Assembly (NCBI GenBank): GCA_034687125.1
Contig: JAQGBZ010000043.1
Coordinates: forward strand, 124,001-188,000
From: Neelides folsomi
Lineage: Eukaryota > Arthropoda > Collembola > Neelipleona > Neelidae
Length of the DNA stretch: 64,000 nt
Direction of reading: 5' to 3'
A program made the translations under genes and the position numbers. A model generated the notes under the pieces. It was not told the DNA's origin and did not search any database. It saw only the letters and a program-made list of their open reading frames with translations. This document shows positions 1-13,360 of the stretch, piece after piece (the first letter of the stretch is position 1; each line of letters starts with the position of its first letter).

Positions 1-3000
1 CTGCATGTGAGTGCCATACACTACAAACCTCACAATCACAAAGAAATTGGTATAAATGAAATATAAGATTTTGTTTTGTGTGCTTGTGCTATAAACAGTA
101 AACAATACATTTGTACTATCATTGATTTTACCGTGATCTTATTGTTAGCGGTAATGACAAAGATTTTGTAATTTTTATAACTCTTAAACAATCTGTATCA
201 TATTTATGTCAATATAAATTAAAAAACAAATTGTATGTAATATAACTAAATACTTATGTTACATAAACATTTTGCAAGGAAACTTTTATACAAAATGGGT
301 ATTTAAAAGCCTTGACGCTTGTATAAAGGAACTTGGTTAATTGTTTTTAAAAGCCTGAGCATGTTTGAATGATTTTTAACAAATATTGGAATAAGTATTA
401 AATATTATAATTATTAATTATAATGCCTGCTTATGGATGCACTTATTGTTGATAAATTAATCTGTTAAAATGAATTAACGAAAATTAACGAATTATTATC
501 TAATTACAAAAAATCTATCTGTAAGAGTGCGTTTGTGAAGTGAATTTAATATTTGAATGTAACCTGAATTTCCTACTCGAATATAATTATACATTACCTA
601 ATATATGTATAAATGTAGTTATACCTATCGTATTAAATTTCTAATTGTACTGCTGCCGCAAATAAAGCTCGGTCAACAATTGAAAAGTTTAATTGTTACA
701 CGATAATCCTTTTAGCAACTTTGAACTCATTTAAATTGCTTAGCAATTGCATTTTAGTTTTTCAATAATAAAAGAATTGAATGTAAAAAGGAAAAAAATC
801 TTTCATGTAATGTAGATATTATCAAAAAATCATATTCTATGTAGATCTTGAAATTGTATGCTACTACAAGATCTAAAATAATATAAATGTTACTGGTATT
901 GTGTATGCAAATTACATACAAATGTCATTACATACATATAATATTATAGTATAGTTATAATATTCTAGGTACATAAATATGACTGAACTGTAAATACTTA
1001 CATTTGGAATCAGTTGAAAGTAGTCAAAATTAATTAAATATCTGTCAGATTTTGATATTTGAGTATTATAGAAATATTTTAATTGCATAAGGCATGAATT
1101 TTATTAAAATTAATTATATACACCTACATAGTTAACGATGCTCAAAATTTCGATCTTTATATTTAAGTGACCCTTAATATTTATATACTTGTAAATTGAT
1201 GAAGGAATGGTTTGGGTATTATAGGGAAAATTTTATTATTCATATAAATTAATTATATTTAATTAATATTTTTTATATATTTTGATTTAATTTTGAAAAA
1301 ATTGATTGTTATTTACCTAATTTATTTATAATTTGACTTACAAAATCAAATTTGGTTAAATAAAACAAATAATGAGAAACAATTATTACATATAATAATA
1401 AAATTGTAGCGTTATTAGTTAATCAAGAAAGTTTGTTATTCATGCACAGTCAAATACCTTGTGTATATTTTGGTTACATTTACTTTACACACAATGAAAA
1501 TAAAATACATATTTATTACATTTATAATACTAAATGTAATTAAATATGAATCTAATAAATAATATACTTCCCAAAAAGTCCATTCATCTATGTATATTGT
1601 ATATGAAAATGCTAATTGATGAGATACGATAATTTTATAATTAGTTTATCTTTAAGACGCATTTAATAAAGTTAAAATGTATAATTATGATTTTGATTTA
1701 ATTGAACAAAGAGCAGTAATAAAGTTTTTATCATTAGATGGATTAAGAGGGACAAACACTCAAATGAACGGACTTATTGGGCAGTATATTATGTAAATGG
1801 TTTATTAACTTCTTATTTTTATAATATTTTAGAAATGCTACTTTACATATCCTAGATATAATACTAATTTGCAATAGTATTCAGTCAAAATTACATTTCA
1901 AGTAATAAATTGTACGTCGAGGAATTTTTAGTTCTTTAGTTCAAAAAATGTGATGGATTTCCGAGTTTATGTTTATATTCAGACAAGGATATTCATTGAA
2001 ATGTCTCAAGTTTAAAACAAAGTATGCTCATTCATAAAGCTAAATAAATTTAAAATAAACCCCATGTCCATTTTAATTTTAATTTAATTAATTTACATAT
2101 AAAATGATAAAATAATTAAGTATTGTAATAATAATAAAATAATAAAAATCTACGTACATTTTTTAAAAATATTTTTATAAAAACATTATTTTTTAGAAGT
2201 TATATCGATAATATATTTTATTATGGTAGAAATAACCAATTGTAATACCCTTGGATTAAATGTAATAAACCAAATGACACGAAATTGCTTATCTCAAAAT
2301 ATCTAAAAAAAATACCAATTGATATAAATTTTAAATTTCCTTATAATGAATATTGCTACAAAATTATTTTATTAGGTGAAGAGTAATTGAAAATAATATA
2401 TTCTACTATTAAATAAAATTGTAATACTAATAAAATAAACATCCCATCATACTATTTAAGCATAATTTAATACCTTACCTACTTTAATGACAAAATTTTT
2501 GTGGTGTGCGTATTATCAATTTTCTTTTAAAAAAACTGCCAATAAAAGTGAAATTAAGTGAAATGAAAAATGAATTGTAAATCTAAACATGATTTGAAAA
2601 TTTTATTTTCTTGATTTGTTGCATTAAGTTTTTAGTTTTGTTTAACAAATTCAAACGCAAAATATTTTCATTTAAAATCAAAGTTAAGTATACAGGTAGT
2701 AGTTAATAGTACAAGAATGTTGGTTATAAAAGTAATAATGTAACGAGAGTAATGACCAATGACCGTATTGTGTATGTGTTTAAGAAGAATGTCATGGCAC
2801 AAGTTAGAACTCGTGTGGTAGAAACCAAAAGCCAAAATGAGACATTTTTTCGATATAACATTCTCAAGTATTCGTGCTTAAAGAAAGGAGAGTTTTTCAT
2901 GTATAACAATCCTCCTGTTACAGACTAAAGGCAATTAAATGGAAAAAACTGCATCAATTAAATCCGCTTAGGCTTCACAATGATATAGAGATCCTTTTTT

Positions 3001-6000
3001 ATTTAAAAGATTTCCCTTTTCCTAAACCAAACAAATTGCTCTCTACTTGAAAAAAGAAACAATGAAAAATCCATTCATTGGCAATATACAAAAACTAAAA
3101 GACCTAAATATTTTTCCCGATAGATAAATAAATAGAAAATAAAATATTAAAATAATATTACATTAATCTTACATTAAAATACTTCAGAGTACTTTAGTAC
3201 TTTTATTGAGATATTTATTCGTTTAAATTTTATAAATATTTTGCCCAAATAAATTATTAATTCTTATGTAATAATATAAGCAAGTAACGATAATCCGTTG
3301 AGCAGTATTTGAATTGATGGAAGTTAACTTATAGAATTTTTAATAAGTATTACGAGAGAAACTTTAAGTGAAAATGCTGTTAAATGAAATAACACAAAGA
3401 TTTTATATAAACAAACTACCAATATATGCTACACATAAATGTATGTATACAAATTTAGTAAATATACAGGATTGGTTGTTCTATTGATTAAATTGAACGC
3501 ATTGAATTGAATGTATTGAAAGTTTTCTTTATTAGAAGGGTCTCGAGGTGCCTTTTGTTTTAAGGAGGGAAATGAACGACAGTCGTCACATAGACTCGGA
3601 AGCGAGCCAGAATCGTAAAGAATGTAATAGAGATCGAGAGTTGTGTGGAGGCGAACAAAAAGGTGAAAGGAGCTCTTTGAGATGAGGACGTTTTCTCTTT
3701 GGTCTTCACGAGGCGTCTTTCCACAATTAAAGGTCAAGTTCAATGGAGTGGGCTTGAAAGGAGTGAGGAGGCACAGTGAGGCACTGGGTCTCTAGGTAGA
3801 CGAAACATCCCCCCTTAACCCTAACCACCGTTGGCTCCACACCACATCCAACTCGTCTAGTGAGAGCGGAAGGAAGCCATTCAATCTTACTTTCCTTCTC
3901 ATCAGTCCGTTGCTGACAACCCTCCTTTAACCTCCTCAGGTACACGCTACTCATTCACCTGAGAATCTCAATCCGTCCATTTGACAAATCAACTGGAACC
4001 ATTTTCACTCCAACGATTCGACCGAGATCCTCCACTGGTATGAGTGCCAATAGAAAAGATCTTCCTTTTCTATATATCTCGGAGCCTAATTCATATCTGT
4101 AAGTCATTTAAAATTTAACATAATTAAATTCCTTATTAATAAATCTATTTAAATAATCCCATCCATTAATTTCTTCAAGACTCAAATGTCAATTAATGAA
4201 AGTCAATAGCTTTTTAAATTTTGAATCTCTTATTAAATGTTAAAATGAAGATTTATTTAAAAATTTATATATCATTGAATCTCAATGATTTATGTATTGG
4301 AGCTCTTTCCTATAGAAGTTAAATGAACTAATTTGTTTAGTGTATGAAGCATGTTAACCAGATATTTATTAACCATGCTTGGTAGTTGAAATATGCATGG
4401 AATACATAAATGGAATATAAAGGCATAAATATAAAAGTAACTGTATATGTTTATTAGGCGTTAATTATCAGTTCTTGGTTATTTATTACAATTTTTATTT
4501 TTACTATAATTTTGGAATATTTTTAAAGGTCAATGTCTATGTAAAATAACATATTTAATAAAAACACCGCGAATGAATATGATGTTTTTAAACTTATGAT
4601 TTAGTTCATGGGCCCTTGTACCATAGGTCATTAGTGAGATCTCTAAATGAAATCTGCAGAAATCTCGAGGTGAACAAATGAGTATAGAGGGAATTGACAG
4701 AGAATCGTCTCAAACCGGCTTCTTTACTTTCTCGACAACCCTCATTTTTTATTCACTTTTGCATAGCTCTTAAGCGAATACGGAATATAACATCAAAGTA
4801 CTAATCTGACTTGACTTCATTGTAAGAAGACGTAAAGCAATATTCCCTTCACCCAATCTCCTTCAACAGTTAAGGAGATCAGTTTCCAATTATTTCTCCA
4901 ACTGACATTATTAGTCCTATTATCATATACATTACTTCTTTTGCTCTTAATATTTACAATCTTTACTGTCAAATAGATTGTAAATACCCTGATGATAAAT
5001 TGCTATCAAAATAGCGTATACATAAAAGACAATGAAAATAATGTTTTTAGTTAATCGAAATTGCACACATTTAGTGCTTTAACGATCTACATTATTATTT
5101 ATTATTATGTAATAAGATGAGGTTTTATAAATTCATAAACTTTTTTTTATTGACCAATGGAGTCATATAAATTTCTTTGCTCTGCTGACATGTGAGTGCT
5201 GTAAATAAAAATTGGCAATTTTGCTATACTTAGTAACAAAATCAGATCCTCAAGTTGGCAAGTATTTAAAAGAAAGTTTAAACGAAGCATCTTTGTCTCT
5301 TGTCTTAACAGAGAGAATGCAATGAACTTTAATCCTTTAATGCTACGATGATTTTTACGAAGATTTTATTAAGTTTAAATTTTAGTAAGAACAAGAGATT
5401 ATGATAAAGAATATTCAACTTCATAAACTCATCCTACTTTAGCTTTGAAATTTTGAGAATGAAAACGTATGTAGAAGTTTAAACATTTTTTAATCTCATT
5501 TTTACTTTCATTCTCTATCAGTAAGATTAAATGTAGGCATCTATGCACATATTATTTCATTGCTATAATTTATACATTTGTCATTATAATCATCTAATGT
5601 TAGTAACTTTTATATGATCATTTATAGTAATACGAGTTATGTTTTGTATGACATTATCTCCATTTACTTTCTTGGTGAAGTTTTTTTGGCAGTGGTAACA
5701 GAAAGTAAAAGTAAATGACCTTCATGTAAAAGTTTCTACGATTCACTACATGGCGTCTAATTTAGTAAAAGTATCTGTATTCTCTCTAAACATTCGTAAT
5801 AATATTCATTTATTTGATGTTGATTCAAATTCTTTATCGTTGGTTAAGCAAAAAATTATTGAAACCTAGCAAGAAAATACAGTCTGTATATGACTGTATG
5901 GAGAATGGGTATTTAAATTAGTAGAAATTTCATCTGTAATATTATGTAGTCTTATTCACTTACCAAGAAAATGAGAGGTTGAATCGAAATCTAAAGTTCA

Positions 6001-9000
6001 CACATGTTATTTTCATAATTCATTAATTTCTAATGGAAAGCTGAATTAAGTATTGATAAGTAGTTAAGTAGCAAAGAGGAGTTGTTTAAAATATTAGTAG
6101 AATAATGAACTTAAGGGACTTGTTGAATAAATGAATAAAGATTTCTAATCGTGAATCTTTAAGATTGAGACATATAATTTTGTGCATTTGAAACGAAAGA
6201 AAGCAAATAAATTAGTTTTTTATGATCGAATGATCGTTATCATTTTATCGTTAAAAGGATCCCTTGTTTGAAATCGAACATAATCACTTAAAAGTAAGCA
6301 TGCTCAAGTTGTCATTATACCAATGGTACATTGATAGTTTCAGATGAATTTATTTTTTATGTTCATTATTAACTACAATGATGATACAAATAAATATTCA
6401 AACCCATTATCATTTCCATCAACATTTTTCACAGATAGCTTCCTCTCATTATAACAGGAAAAGTAATAGGAAAAGAAATAGGAAACGATATTAGGTAAAT
6501 TATTTCCAGTTGTTAAAAGTAATATAAAGAGAATATTACACTAAATGAATGTGCTGAATGTGGAAAGAATGGCAAGGAAGTGAATACTGGAATTGGGATT
6601 GTTTTGAAATTGGCAAGTCATCGGGTGTTGGTGAAATGGAGAGATTAAGATCATTTGATCGTGAGTTGAAAGAAGAGACCTCGGCACCGCCTTCACTTTC
6701 TTCTTCCATTCTCATTTCCTCCATTCTTTAAGAATAGTCATTCTAACTATTTACTTATTCGATGAGGGATCTCGTCAACATATACAGATAGTTAAATGAC
6801 TACCTTTGCTACAAATGTTTATTTTAAGCGAAAGTTTCCCTTTCGCACGCCCTCCTTTACCTGTGCAAAAAAGAGAACAAGTTACATTTGACTGACAATG
6901 ATCGTATATGTGAATCTGTCTAGGCTTCATTAGATTAGACAATATTTCTCATATTGGGAAAATGTTATGTGGGATATAAATTTCATTCTTATTCTTGGCC
7001 TAGGCAATGAAATTCGCAAGGATGAATGTTTTACAAGATGAGTGAAAAATTCTTAGGTATGAAATGAATACAAACAGTGTCAATGCATTAAAAATTATCT
7101 TTTTAATTCACTTCCTTTTAACACTTTCAAAGAATCATATATTTAAAAAACCATTTATCTTTGTTTGAACAAAAATCACTCTAAAATCACATTATTTTAT
7201 GTTAGGTTAGGTTAAACATAACTTCACGTAAAAGTTCAAATTGAAGTTAAGTTTATATCTTGTTAAAGAAATTTTATAAGGCAGGATTCAAGATTAAGTT
7301 TTAAACCAGTATATTATGGTTTATAGTGAAGTTATCAGAACTTATCGAGTTTCTTATGTTGATGAATAAAATGTCGATTGTTTGAAGAACTGGGTTAGAA
7401 ATAAATTTATTAGAGATTTATGTTAATGAACACATGATATGTACTTATTCATACATAGTACTTGTTAAATGGCCAAATCAAGCCGAAGATGAAATACTGT
7501 AATAATAATAACTGGTTTCCAATTTCTATTCACTTTGAACAAAAATCTATCCAAGTATAATACTTAAAAAAGTTAGCACACAACATTTTAATAAGTTTGA
7601 TGATTTTGTCAATTTATATTATTGCTTTCCTCTTAAATTATTAATACTCAAAGACATGCATTTAGTACATCAAAATGCAAATAACATAGTCATCGTGTAA
7701 CGTTAAATTTTGTTTACTCAATTCATTTAAAATTACAAGCCAAAGATTTTTATTAGATTATTATCTAATAAAAAGATTTTAAGATATTTTAAATAGATAA
7801 CGTTGATGCATTATCTGATTATGGAATTATTATTAGGTATGTTACAATGATATTTTTATTTATGAAATATTCCAGAAAAATAAAAATTACATTTGTTTAA
7901 AATTGAATAAACAAAATTGCATCATTTTGGTCACACTTTTTTAAACCATTTTAATCTCGACAGGAAGAGTTATAATTAATTACAGGGATGAATTACGAAA
8001 GAATCAAACTTATTTTTATACTGCATTTCCACAAAATCTAAATTCGTTTTAAAAAACATTAAGGAAATGAATCATAGCTCACGATGCAATTAAATGTGGC
8101 CAATATACAAAGTTGAACAAAAACAGACGCATTCCAAATTTCTTATGGTTGAATCTCATGACAAGGAGCAATCCTTTTTTGTTGACGAACGCGATAAGAA
8201 AAATTGTTGAAGTTGAAGCAGAGTGAAAGTGAGAATAAAACAAACTCACAAAAACGGAAGCACTGCCAGGATTATGAATAATGTGTGATCTTAAGTTTCA
8301 ACATACAGATCTTTGTATGTATTTGTGACTTTTTTAATATACCTCTAGTGTGTGACTATTTTTTAATTTTAGCAACAGCTCCTTAACACTTTTTCATATA
8401 CAGACGTAATTGTCAGTTAACTATTTATGAGGTCTTGGAAGTATTACATTACATTTACATTTACTATTTGTATGTACCGAGTAAGTTTTGAAAGTAAATA
8501 GGACGAGAAGTACAGTAGAGAGAAGTAAGTACTTGTATAAGGAAAGGGACAGTTGTTTTCTGATCAGTGTAGAATGTGTCTTCTAAACAGTCGTTGTGCA
8601 CAAATGGAGAATCTTACCAGAGATGGATTTTCTGTCGGTGACGAGTGAATCAAGTCGAGTTGAAACTTGTAGAGTGAAATGAGTAAGAACAGGTATGCAT
8701 TTGGACTACTTGACTTTTCACCTACATTTCAAAGAGACGTAGAAAATTGTAAGGACCATATAGGATAATATATCCAACTGACATTTAGTACAATCTCATT
8801 ATCATTCCTATCCCAATGACTATGACTCTTAATTTCTTTTTATTCTATTCCTCTTTTTAAAACAAGACATTTAAGATCACATTAAAGACAATTCTTGTAA
8901 ATGGGAATTGTTAATGAAAAATAATGAAGAAGATGGTCAATTTTATATATTTTGAATTTTCACAGTTAAGAGAGACGAACGAGGTGTCCCGAGATAAGGG

Positions 9001-9035
9001 CCGATTTCTTCAGCTTCTTTTCTCAGCCTCGGATC
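1..9035. other. Gene-free AT-rich flank with scattered balanced-composition islands
   Basis: I see no coding gene here. Most of the stretch is very AT-rich, with short chance open frames only. More GC-balanced islands stand out at about 3530-4030, 4610-4900, 6560-6730 and 8510-9035; the last leads into the first exon of protease A and probably holds its promoter and 5' leader. The open frames on the minus strand at 3429-3743 and 3727-3954 show no recognisable domain, no convincing splice partners and overlap each other. There is a 12-bp-arm inverted repeat at 7747-7774. Confidence 0.6.
7747..7774. repeat. Perfect inverted repeat, 12-bp arms, 4-nt loop
   Basis: Arms TTTTTATTAGAT and ATCTAATAAAAA are exact reverse complements separated by TATT. 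The arms are AT-only apart from one G/C pair, so chance formation in this AT-rich region is quite possible. Confidence 0.5.
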
Positions 9036-12000
9036 ATGCGGCATTCCTCGTTCCTGTTCCTAGTTGGAATTTGTAGTCTCTCGCACTCCTGGAGAATTGT
9101 CGGAGGGCCCCTGTACAACGGTAAGGAATATTGGAGGAAGTGAGAAGTTTATTTCCGCCCGCTCATTCACAACAATGATGATGTGACCTACTTCCCATTC
9201 ACTCCACTGACTGACATTCCCCGGTGTCAATATTGACTCTATTTGGGAGAAGAGTCCCGCTAGATATTATAGGAGTCATTACCGGACCCATAACCCATTA
9301 CCATCAACACTCATTCATTGCCACTCTTGTTCCTCCAGGCCCACAGCGAAACACGTCTTTGTTCCTCCATAGACTCTTTCCCTTCCCTGCTGGAAGGAAC
9401 TGTGCCAATGGAGCCTGCACTTTGGCCTTCCTTTGTTGGCTCACCCGCTCAGGCTGTAATGGAAATAGGTAAAATTTTATTTTACACCTAATGAATACAA
9501 TTCAAATTTATATATACCATATATTACCTGTCCGACACATTTGCAAGTTAAAAGTTCCGATAACATTACAAATAGACAAATATGTAGACAAAAATGTGTA
9601 AATCTATAGTTGTACAAATACAAATTTACCTATAATAATATACTGTAGATAAATGTGCATTGTTACATTTAAATATGCTTATATAACCTTGTTTATATAC
9701 CTGTATGGATTAATTACTATTTATTATATCTGTATATAGCCATCAAACACAAAAGTACTCGTTTATATAAAACAATAAAAATATCATTTTACTTTTATTG
9801 TAAAAAATGTAATTCATTGCCAGTTAATTCTTTAGCTTATCAAACTTCTTTCAAGTTCTTTCACCGCCTTAAATGTACATTTTAAACATTTTCTCAAATG
9901 TACACTGCTTTCAATTTCGATTTCACGTTTAAAGGTGGAAGAAATTAAAGATAGCTAAATTAAGACTCTTAACACTAAAGGTGTTAAATATCTTATGTCT
10001 TGATCTGCTCGTTGACCTCTGAATTAAATGTAAAAAAACTTTCACTTCAGGTTTCCCATTCCAACTGAAAGTGTTAGTCATTTAACTGGTTAACTAATTA
10101 TTTAGATTGGTGATTCTATTTTCTAATCGCTTGATAATCGCTTTTTCTATCTATAAAACCAATCTTCAATTCTATTTTTATCTGCTTTTAATTTAATGTA
10201 GCTATTTAACGCCTTTTACGAATAGTAATTTTCTTTAGTGTTAAACATCATGCATATTAATTATGTATTATGGTTCTAATCAACTTTTATTATTTTTGTA
10301 TAGTTATTCTGCAAGTGGAAGTTCCTATGTACCAAACTACACAATGGGGGATACAATCAATAATGCTCTAAGGAAAGATTTGCATTTAGAACAAAATGAC
10401 ATATCTGTCTCAGATTATGACGTTGGTATGTACAAAATTATTATATAATATAATGAATATTTATTATGTTGAATATTTATCAATAATAATTTATCAATTA
10501 ATTAAAAAAATTTAAAAATGAAACTCAAACTATAAATTAATTTTTCTAACTAAATTCGACTTGACTGAATCTTCTTGTTTTCCGTCCATTCTATTATTAT
10601 TAAATTAAATTATTAATTATCGGAGAAAATATTTTTATCAGTTGGATTGAAATTTTTATCAAATTATAAGTCGAATTCAAATAAATAAATTGTTTTTAGT
10701 ATGAGTTTCATCTTCCGTCATGTATTTTATCAATACAAAAATTTTTAATATGTAATTAAATCTTGAATCTTTATTATGTTATTACAGAGTGTGGTGTACA
10801 AAAAATGGTAGCTCAAAAAAGAATCATTGGAGGAAATACGGCGGGTTTCGGTGAACTACCTTGGCAAGCACATATCCGAATTTCAGGATTTCAGTGTGGA
10901 GGAGTTTTATTAAATCATTACTATGTTGTGAGTTCTTATCAATAATTAAGTGATGAAGTGCTCTTTTTAAAAATGTTGGTTTAATTTAGGCGACTGCCGC
11001 TCATTGCGTTCATAGATCAAGACTTTCGGAGATTACGATCTACCTAGGAGAACACGATACCAAAGATACTGGAAGATGGTTGGAACCTCTGCCTGAAGAA
11101 TCTTTCCATGTCGTTGAACGGATTATTCATCCTCGATTCAAATATATGCTTACTCAACCCGACAGGTTTATTGAAATTAATTAACATTTCCAAATAATAT
11201 TGTTTTTGATTTTAGATTTGACGTTGCTCTTCTGAGATTACACAGGCCAGTAAGGTTCAAAGCTAATATTTTACCAATTTGCTTGCCTCCTGAAGAAAAA
11301 AGTTATCAAGGGAGAATCGGCGTTGTAGCTGGTTGGGGAAAAACTGATTCCTCTTATGGTAATTATTTTAATTATTATTAATTGGTCTACAATAATAATA
11401 CCATACTTAATATTTAAATGCATATTATATGATATTTAGTGTAATTTATCAATAGTTTAATTTAAAAATGATTTTATTTTTATTTTTAAGGAAAAACTGG
11501 GACGAATGTTCTTCAAAAAGTGTTAGTGCCAATTTTGGATAACGTTGACTGTCGAAGATGGCATTATCAAAAGCATATTAGAGTTGAATTACACGATGAA
11601 ATGTTTTGTGCTGGTCATAGAGAAGGAAAAATGGACGCGTGCTTGGTAAATACAAAATATAAATATATAATATAATATAGTACACATTATTTTATGAAAA
11701 TATTTATCTTAAATACTTTGTTATTTTATCATTTTAATTAAATAATGATTTTACTTTCAAATTTTAAAACCTTTTTTAAAACCTTTTTTTCATTAGGGGG
11801 ACTCTGGAGGACCATTGGTAAAACATTGAACAATTTAAATAATAATTCTAAATTTTAATTCTAAATTTAAAATTTTAATTCTAAATTAAAATATGAATGT
11901 GGCCTCTGAATTACTAATTAGTTAATTAGACTAATTACTATTTACTAATTACCAATATTGTAAAATACAGGTTGTGTTGGATGAGGGACGTTGGACACTT

Positions 12001-12108
12001 GCGGGAATCACATCAGCCGGATTTGGATGTGCAGTTGATCGTCAACCGGGAATTTACCATAAAGTCTCAACAAGTACGAGGTGGATTCGAAGTCAAATAT
12101 CCGCTTAA
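9036..12108 (+). CDS. Secreted trypsin-like serine protease A with degenerate clip-like region (9 exons)
   Basis: Exons: 9036-9120, 9339-9468, 10304-10425, 10788-10927, 10990-11165, 11216-11358, 11491-11645, 11797-11817, 11971-12108; all junctions are GT/AG, phases fit, and the product is 369 aa. Residues 1-18 look like a signal peptide (FLFLVGICSL core). Residues 50-68 hold C50, C55, C61, C68, resembling a clip-like knot but lacking the usual final CC pair. The catalytic domain starts after R124 (cleavage R|IIGG). The triad is H164 (TAAHC), D220 (FDVALL) and S320 (GDSGGP); D314 is at the S1 pocket position, so cleavage after Arg/Lys is predicted. Four disulphides can be formed, including one linking the pro-region (C114) to the catalytic domain, so the N-terminal part stays attached after activation. 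Family knowledge: such proteases act outside the cell in cuticle/epithelial remodelling or immune cascades; the exact role is not shown. Protease B follows in the same direction. The first exon start is chosen for its signal peptide and in-phase donor; it is the least certain exon. Confidence 0.9.
11797..11817 (+). other. 21-nt microexon encoding the catalytic-serine motif
   Basis: This exon of protease A encodes just seven residues, GDSGGPL, with phase 0 on both sides. It is preceded by a T-rich acceptor ending CATTAG and followed by GTAAAA. Skipping it would keep the reading frame but remove the nucleophilic serine and oxyanion-hole residues. Confidence 0.9.
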
Positions 12109-12152
12109 CTTTGCAACTTCTTAGATTTTAATCATTTTGAAACGAAATACTG

Positions 12153-12158
12153 AATAAA
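12153..12158 (+). terminator. Poly(A) signal of protease A
   Basis: AATAAA lies 45 bases after the stop codon, a normal spacing for a short 3' UTR. Confidence 0.7.
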
Positions 12159-13079
12159 TGTTTAATATACTATAAATAGTGTATTTTGATTGAAATGGTT
12201 GTTGATATAAACGAAAAGCTTAAACGTTCTCAATACAAGTTCAAAAAGTGTGAAACTGATTTAATAAGAAATGGTCCAATTATTCAAACAATGTGATTTG
12301 TTTTATGATTTTATGTAGTGTGTAAATTGTGTAATTATTATTCATATATATATAAATTATTTGTAGGTAGATAAAAATACTCTACAATTAATATTTTTTA
12401 AGAGACACAGGGTCGGTTGTTATATTTCGTTAAAATTTATATAATTTTTATTTTTAATGGCAATTTAATAAAAAAAATTTTAAAGTCAGAATTTTTATTT
12501 ACACTAATTGATTAAAATCAATAACCAACATTCACACCATACACAAATAAAAAATAAAATAAAATTATTATTATAACTTACATTAAGAATTTATTTTATT
12601 ATAAATCCTAAACTATTTATTTTTAATATTTCTTAAATTCAATTATACTTATACCATACCATACAGTTTGTTCATCTTGACATATGTATGAAGACTTTGT
12701 AACATTGTGAGTTGTAACAATTACTCACACTCCCCTTATTTGTCCTCTGGCAATTGTAAAGTAATATAAATAGTTTTTCTGGGGTTTTCTCACTTGCCTG
12801 AACTGTTGTGGGTCACTTTTACTTAAAATTCGCCTAGAAACCCAGTTCCTGTAGGAAAACGGGAAGAATGGTTCTTACTTTTGATGGAGTTGGGCCTTTC
12901 AGCTTCAACTCTTCATTTTTGTCTCTAACTTGAAGAGGTGAGGAGCCGTTTGGAATTCTTAAATCTATTTCCAATGGATCTCATTGGATCTGAGCGAAGA
13001 TACATTTTTAAAGAACATTGGTTCATCCTGCAACCGAATTCATTACTCCCAAGAGCGGACAATTTTCCTCCCATTTAGG
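12159..13079. other. Intergenic spacer between proteases A and B
   Basis: No gene is visible. The first part is AT-rich; from about 12710 the sequence becomes more balanced and probably includes the promoter and 5' leader of the alternative first exon at 13080. Confidence 0.5.
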
Positions 13080-13360
13080 ATGGTTCGCTCAAGTTCCTTT
13101 TTTCATTCAAAGTTCCGTTCTTCACTTATTTTCCTCTCCATTTTAATTTTTTTCAACATCAATTTGACACTTTCAACAAAGCTCTTTTCCAACGAGACTG
13201 AAGGGATTGAATTGAGTGAAGAAAATTACAGCACAGAAAGCTCCGAAAACGAAATTGATTCGAGCACTGAACAACCAACTTCTATTTGGGATTCAATATG
13301 GGCATTCTCTCTCGTTCCGAAAAACTTTGATCTTTTTGATATCAGAAAAAGATTAATTGG
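13080..13360 (+). CDS. Candidate alternative first coding exon of protease B (signal peptide)
   Basis: ATG at 13080 opens 93 codons plus two bases, then a good donor (GTATGT). The start region is basic followed by a strongly hydrophobic run (SLIFLSILIFFNINL), a typical signal peptide, then an acidic Ser/Glu-rich stretch. The exon ends in phase 2, the same phase as the exon at 14811-15169, so either can splice to the acceptor before 15293 and keep frame. Splicing instead to the acceptor before 14760 would create an immediate TGA. An in-frame ATG at 12984 is less likely because it would bury the hydrophobic segment. It could also be the first exon of an unrelated gene whose other exons I did not find, but none is visible. 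Confidence 0.5.

Noticed and set aside
7201-7216. GTTAGGTTAGGTTA, like the arthropod telomere repeat
   Set aside because: Only two to three units; common by chance and not evidence of a telomere.
9224-9338. Alternative start of protease A at 9224 without the first intron
   Set aside because: The predicted N-terminus (MSILTLFGRR) is a poorer signal peptide, while 9036 gives a signal peptide, a GTAAGG donor and a good pyrimidine-rich acceptor in phase.
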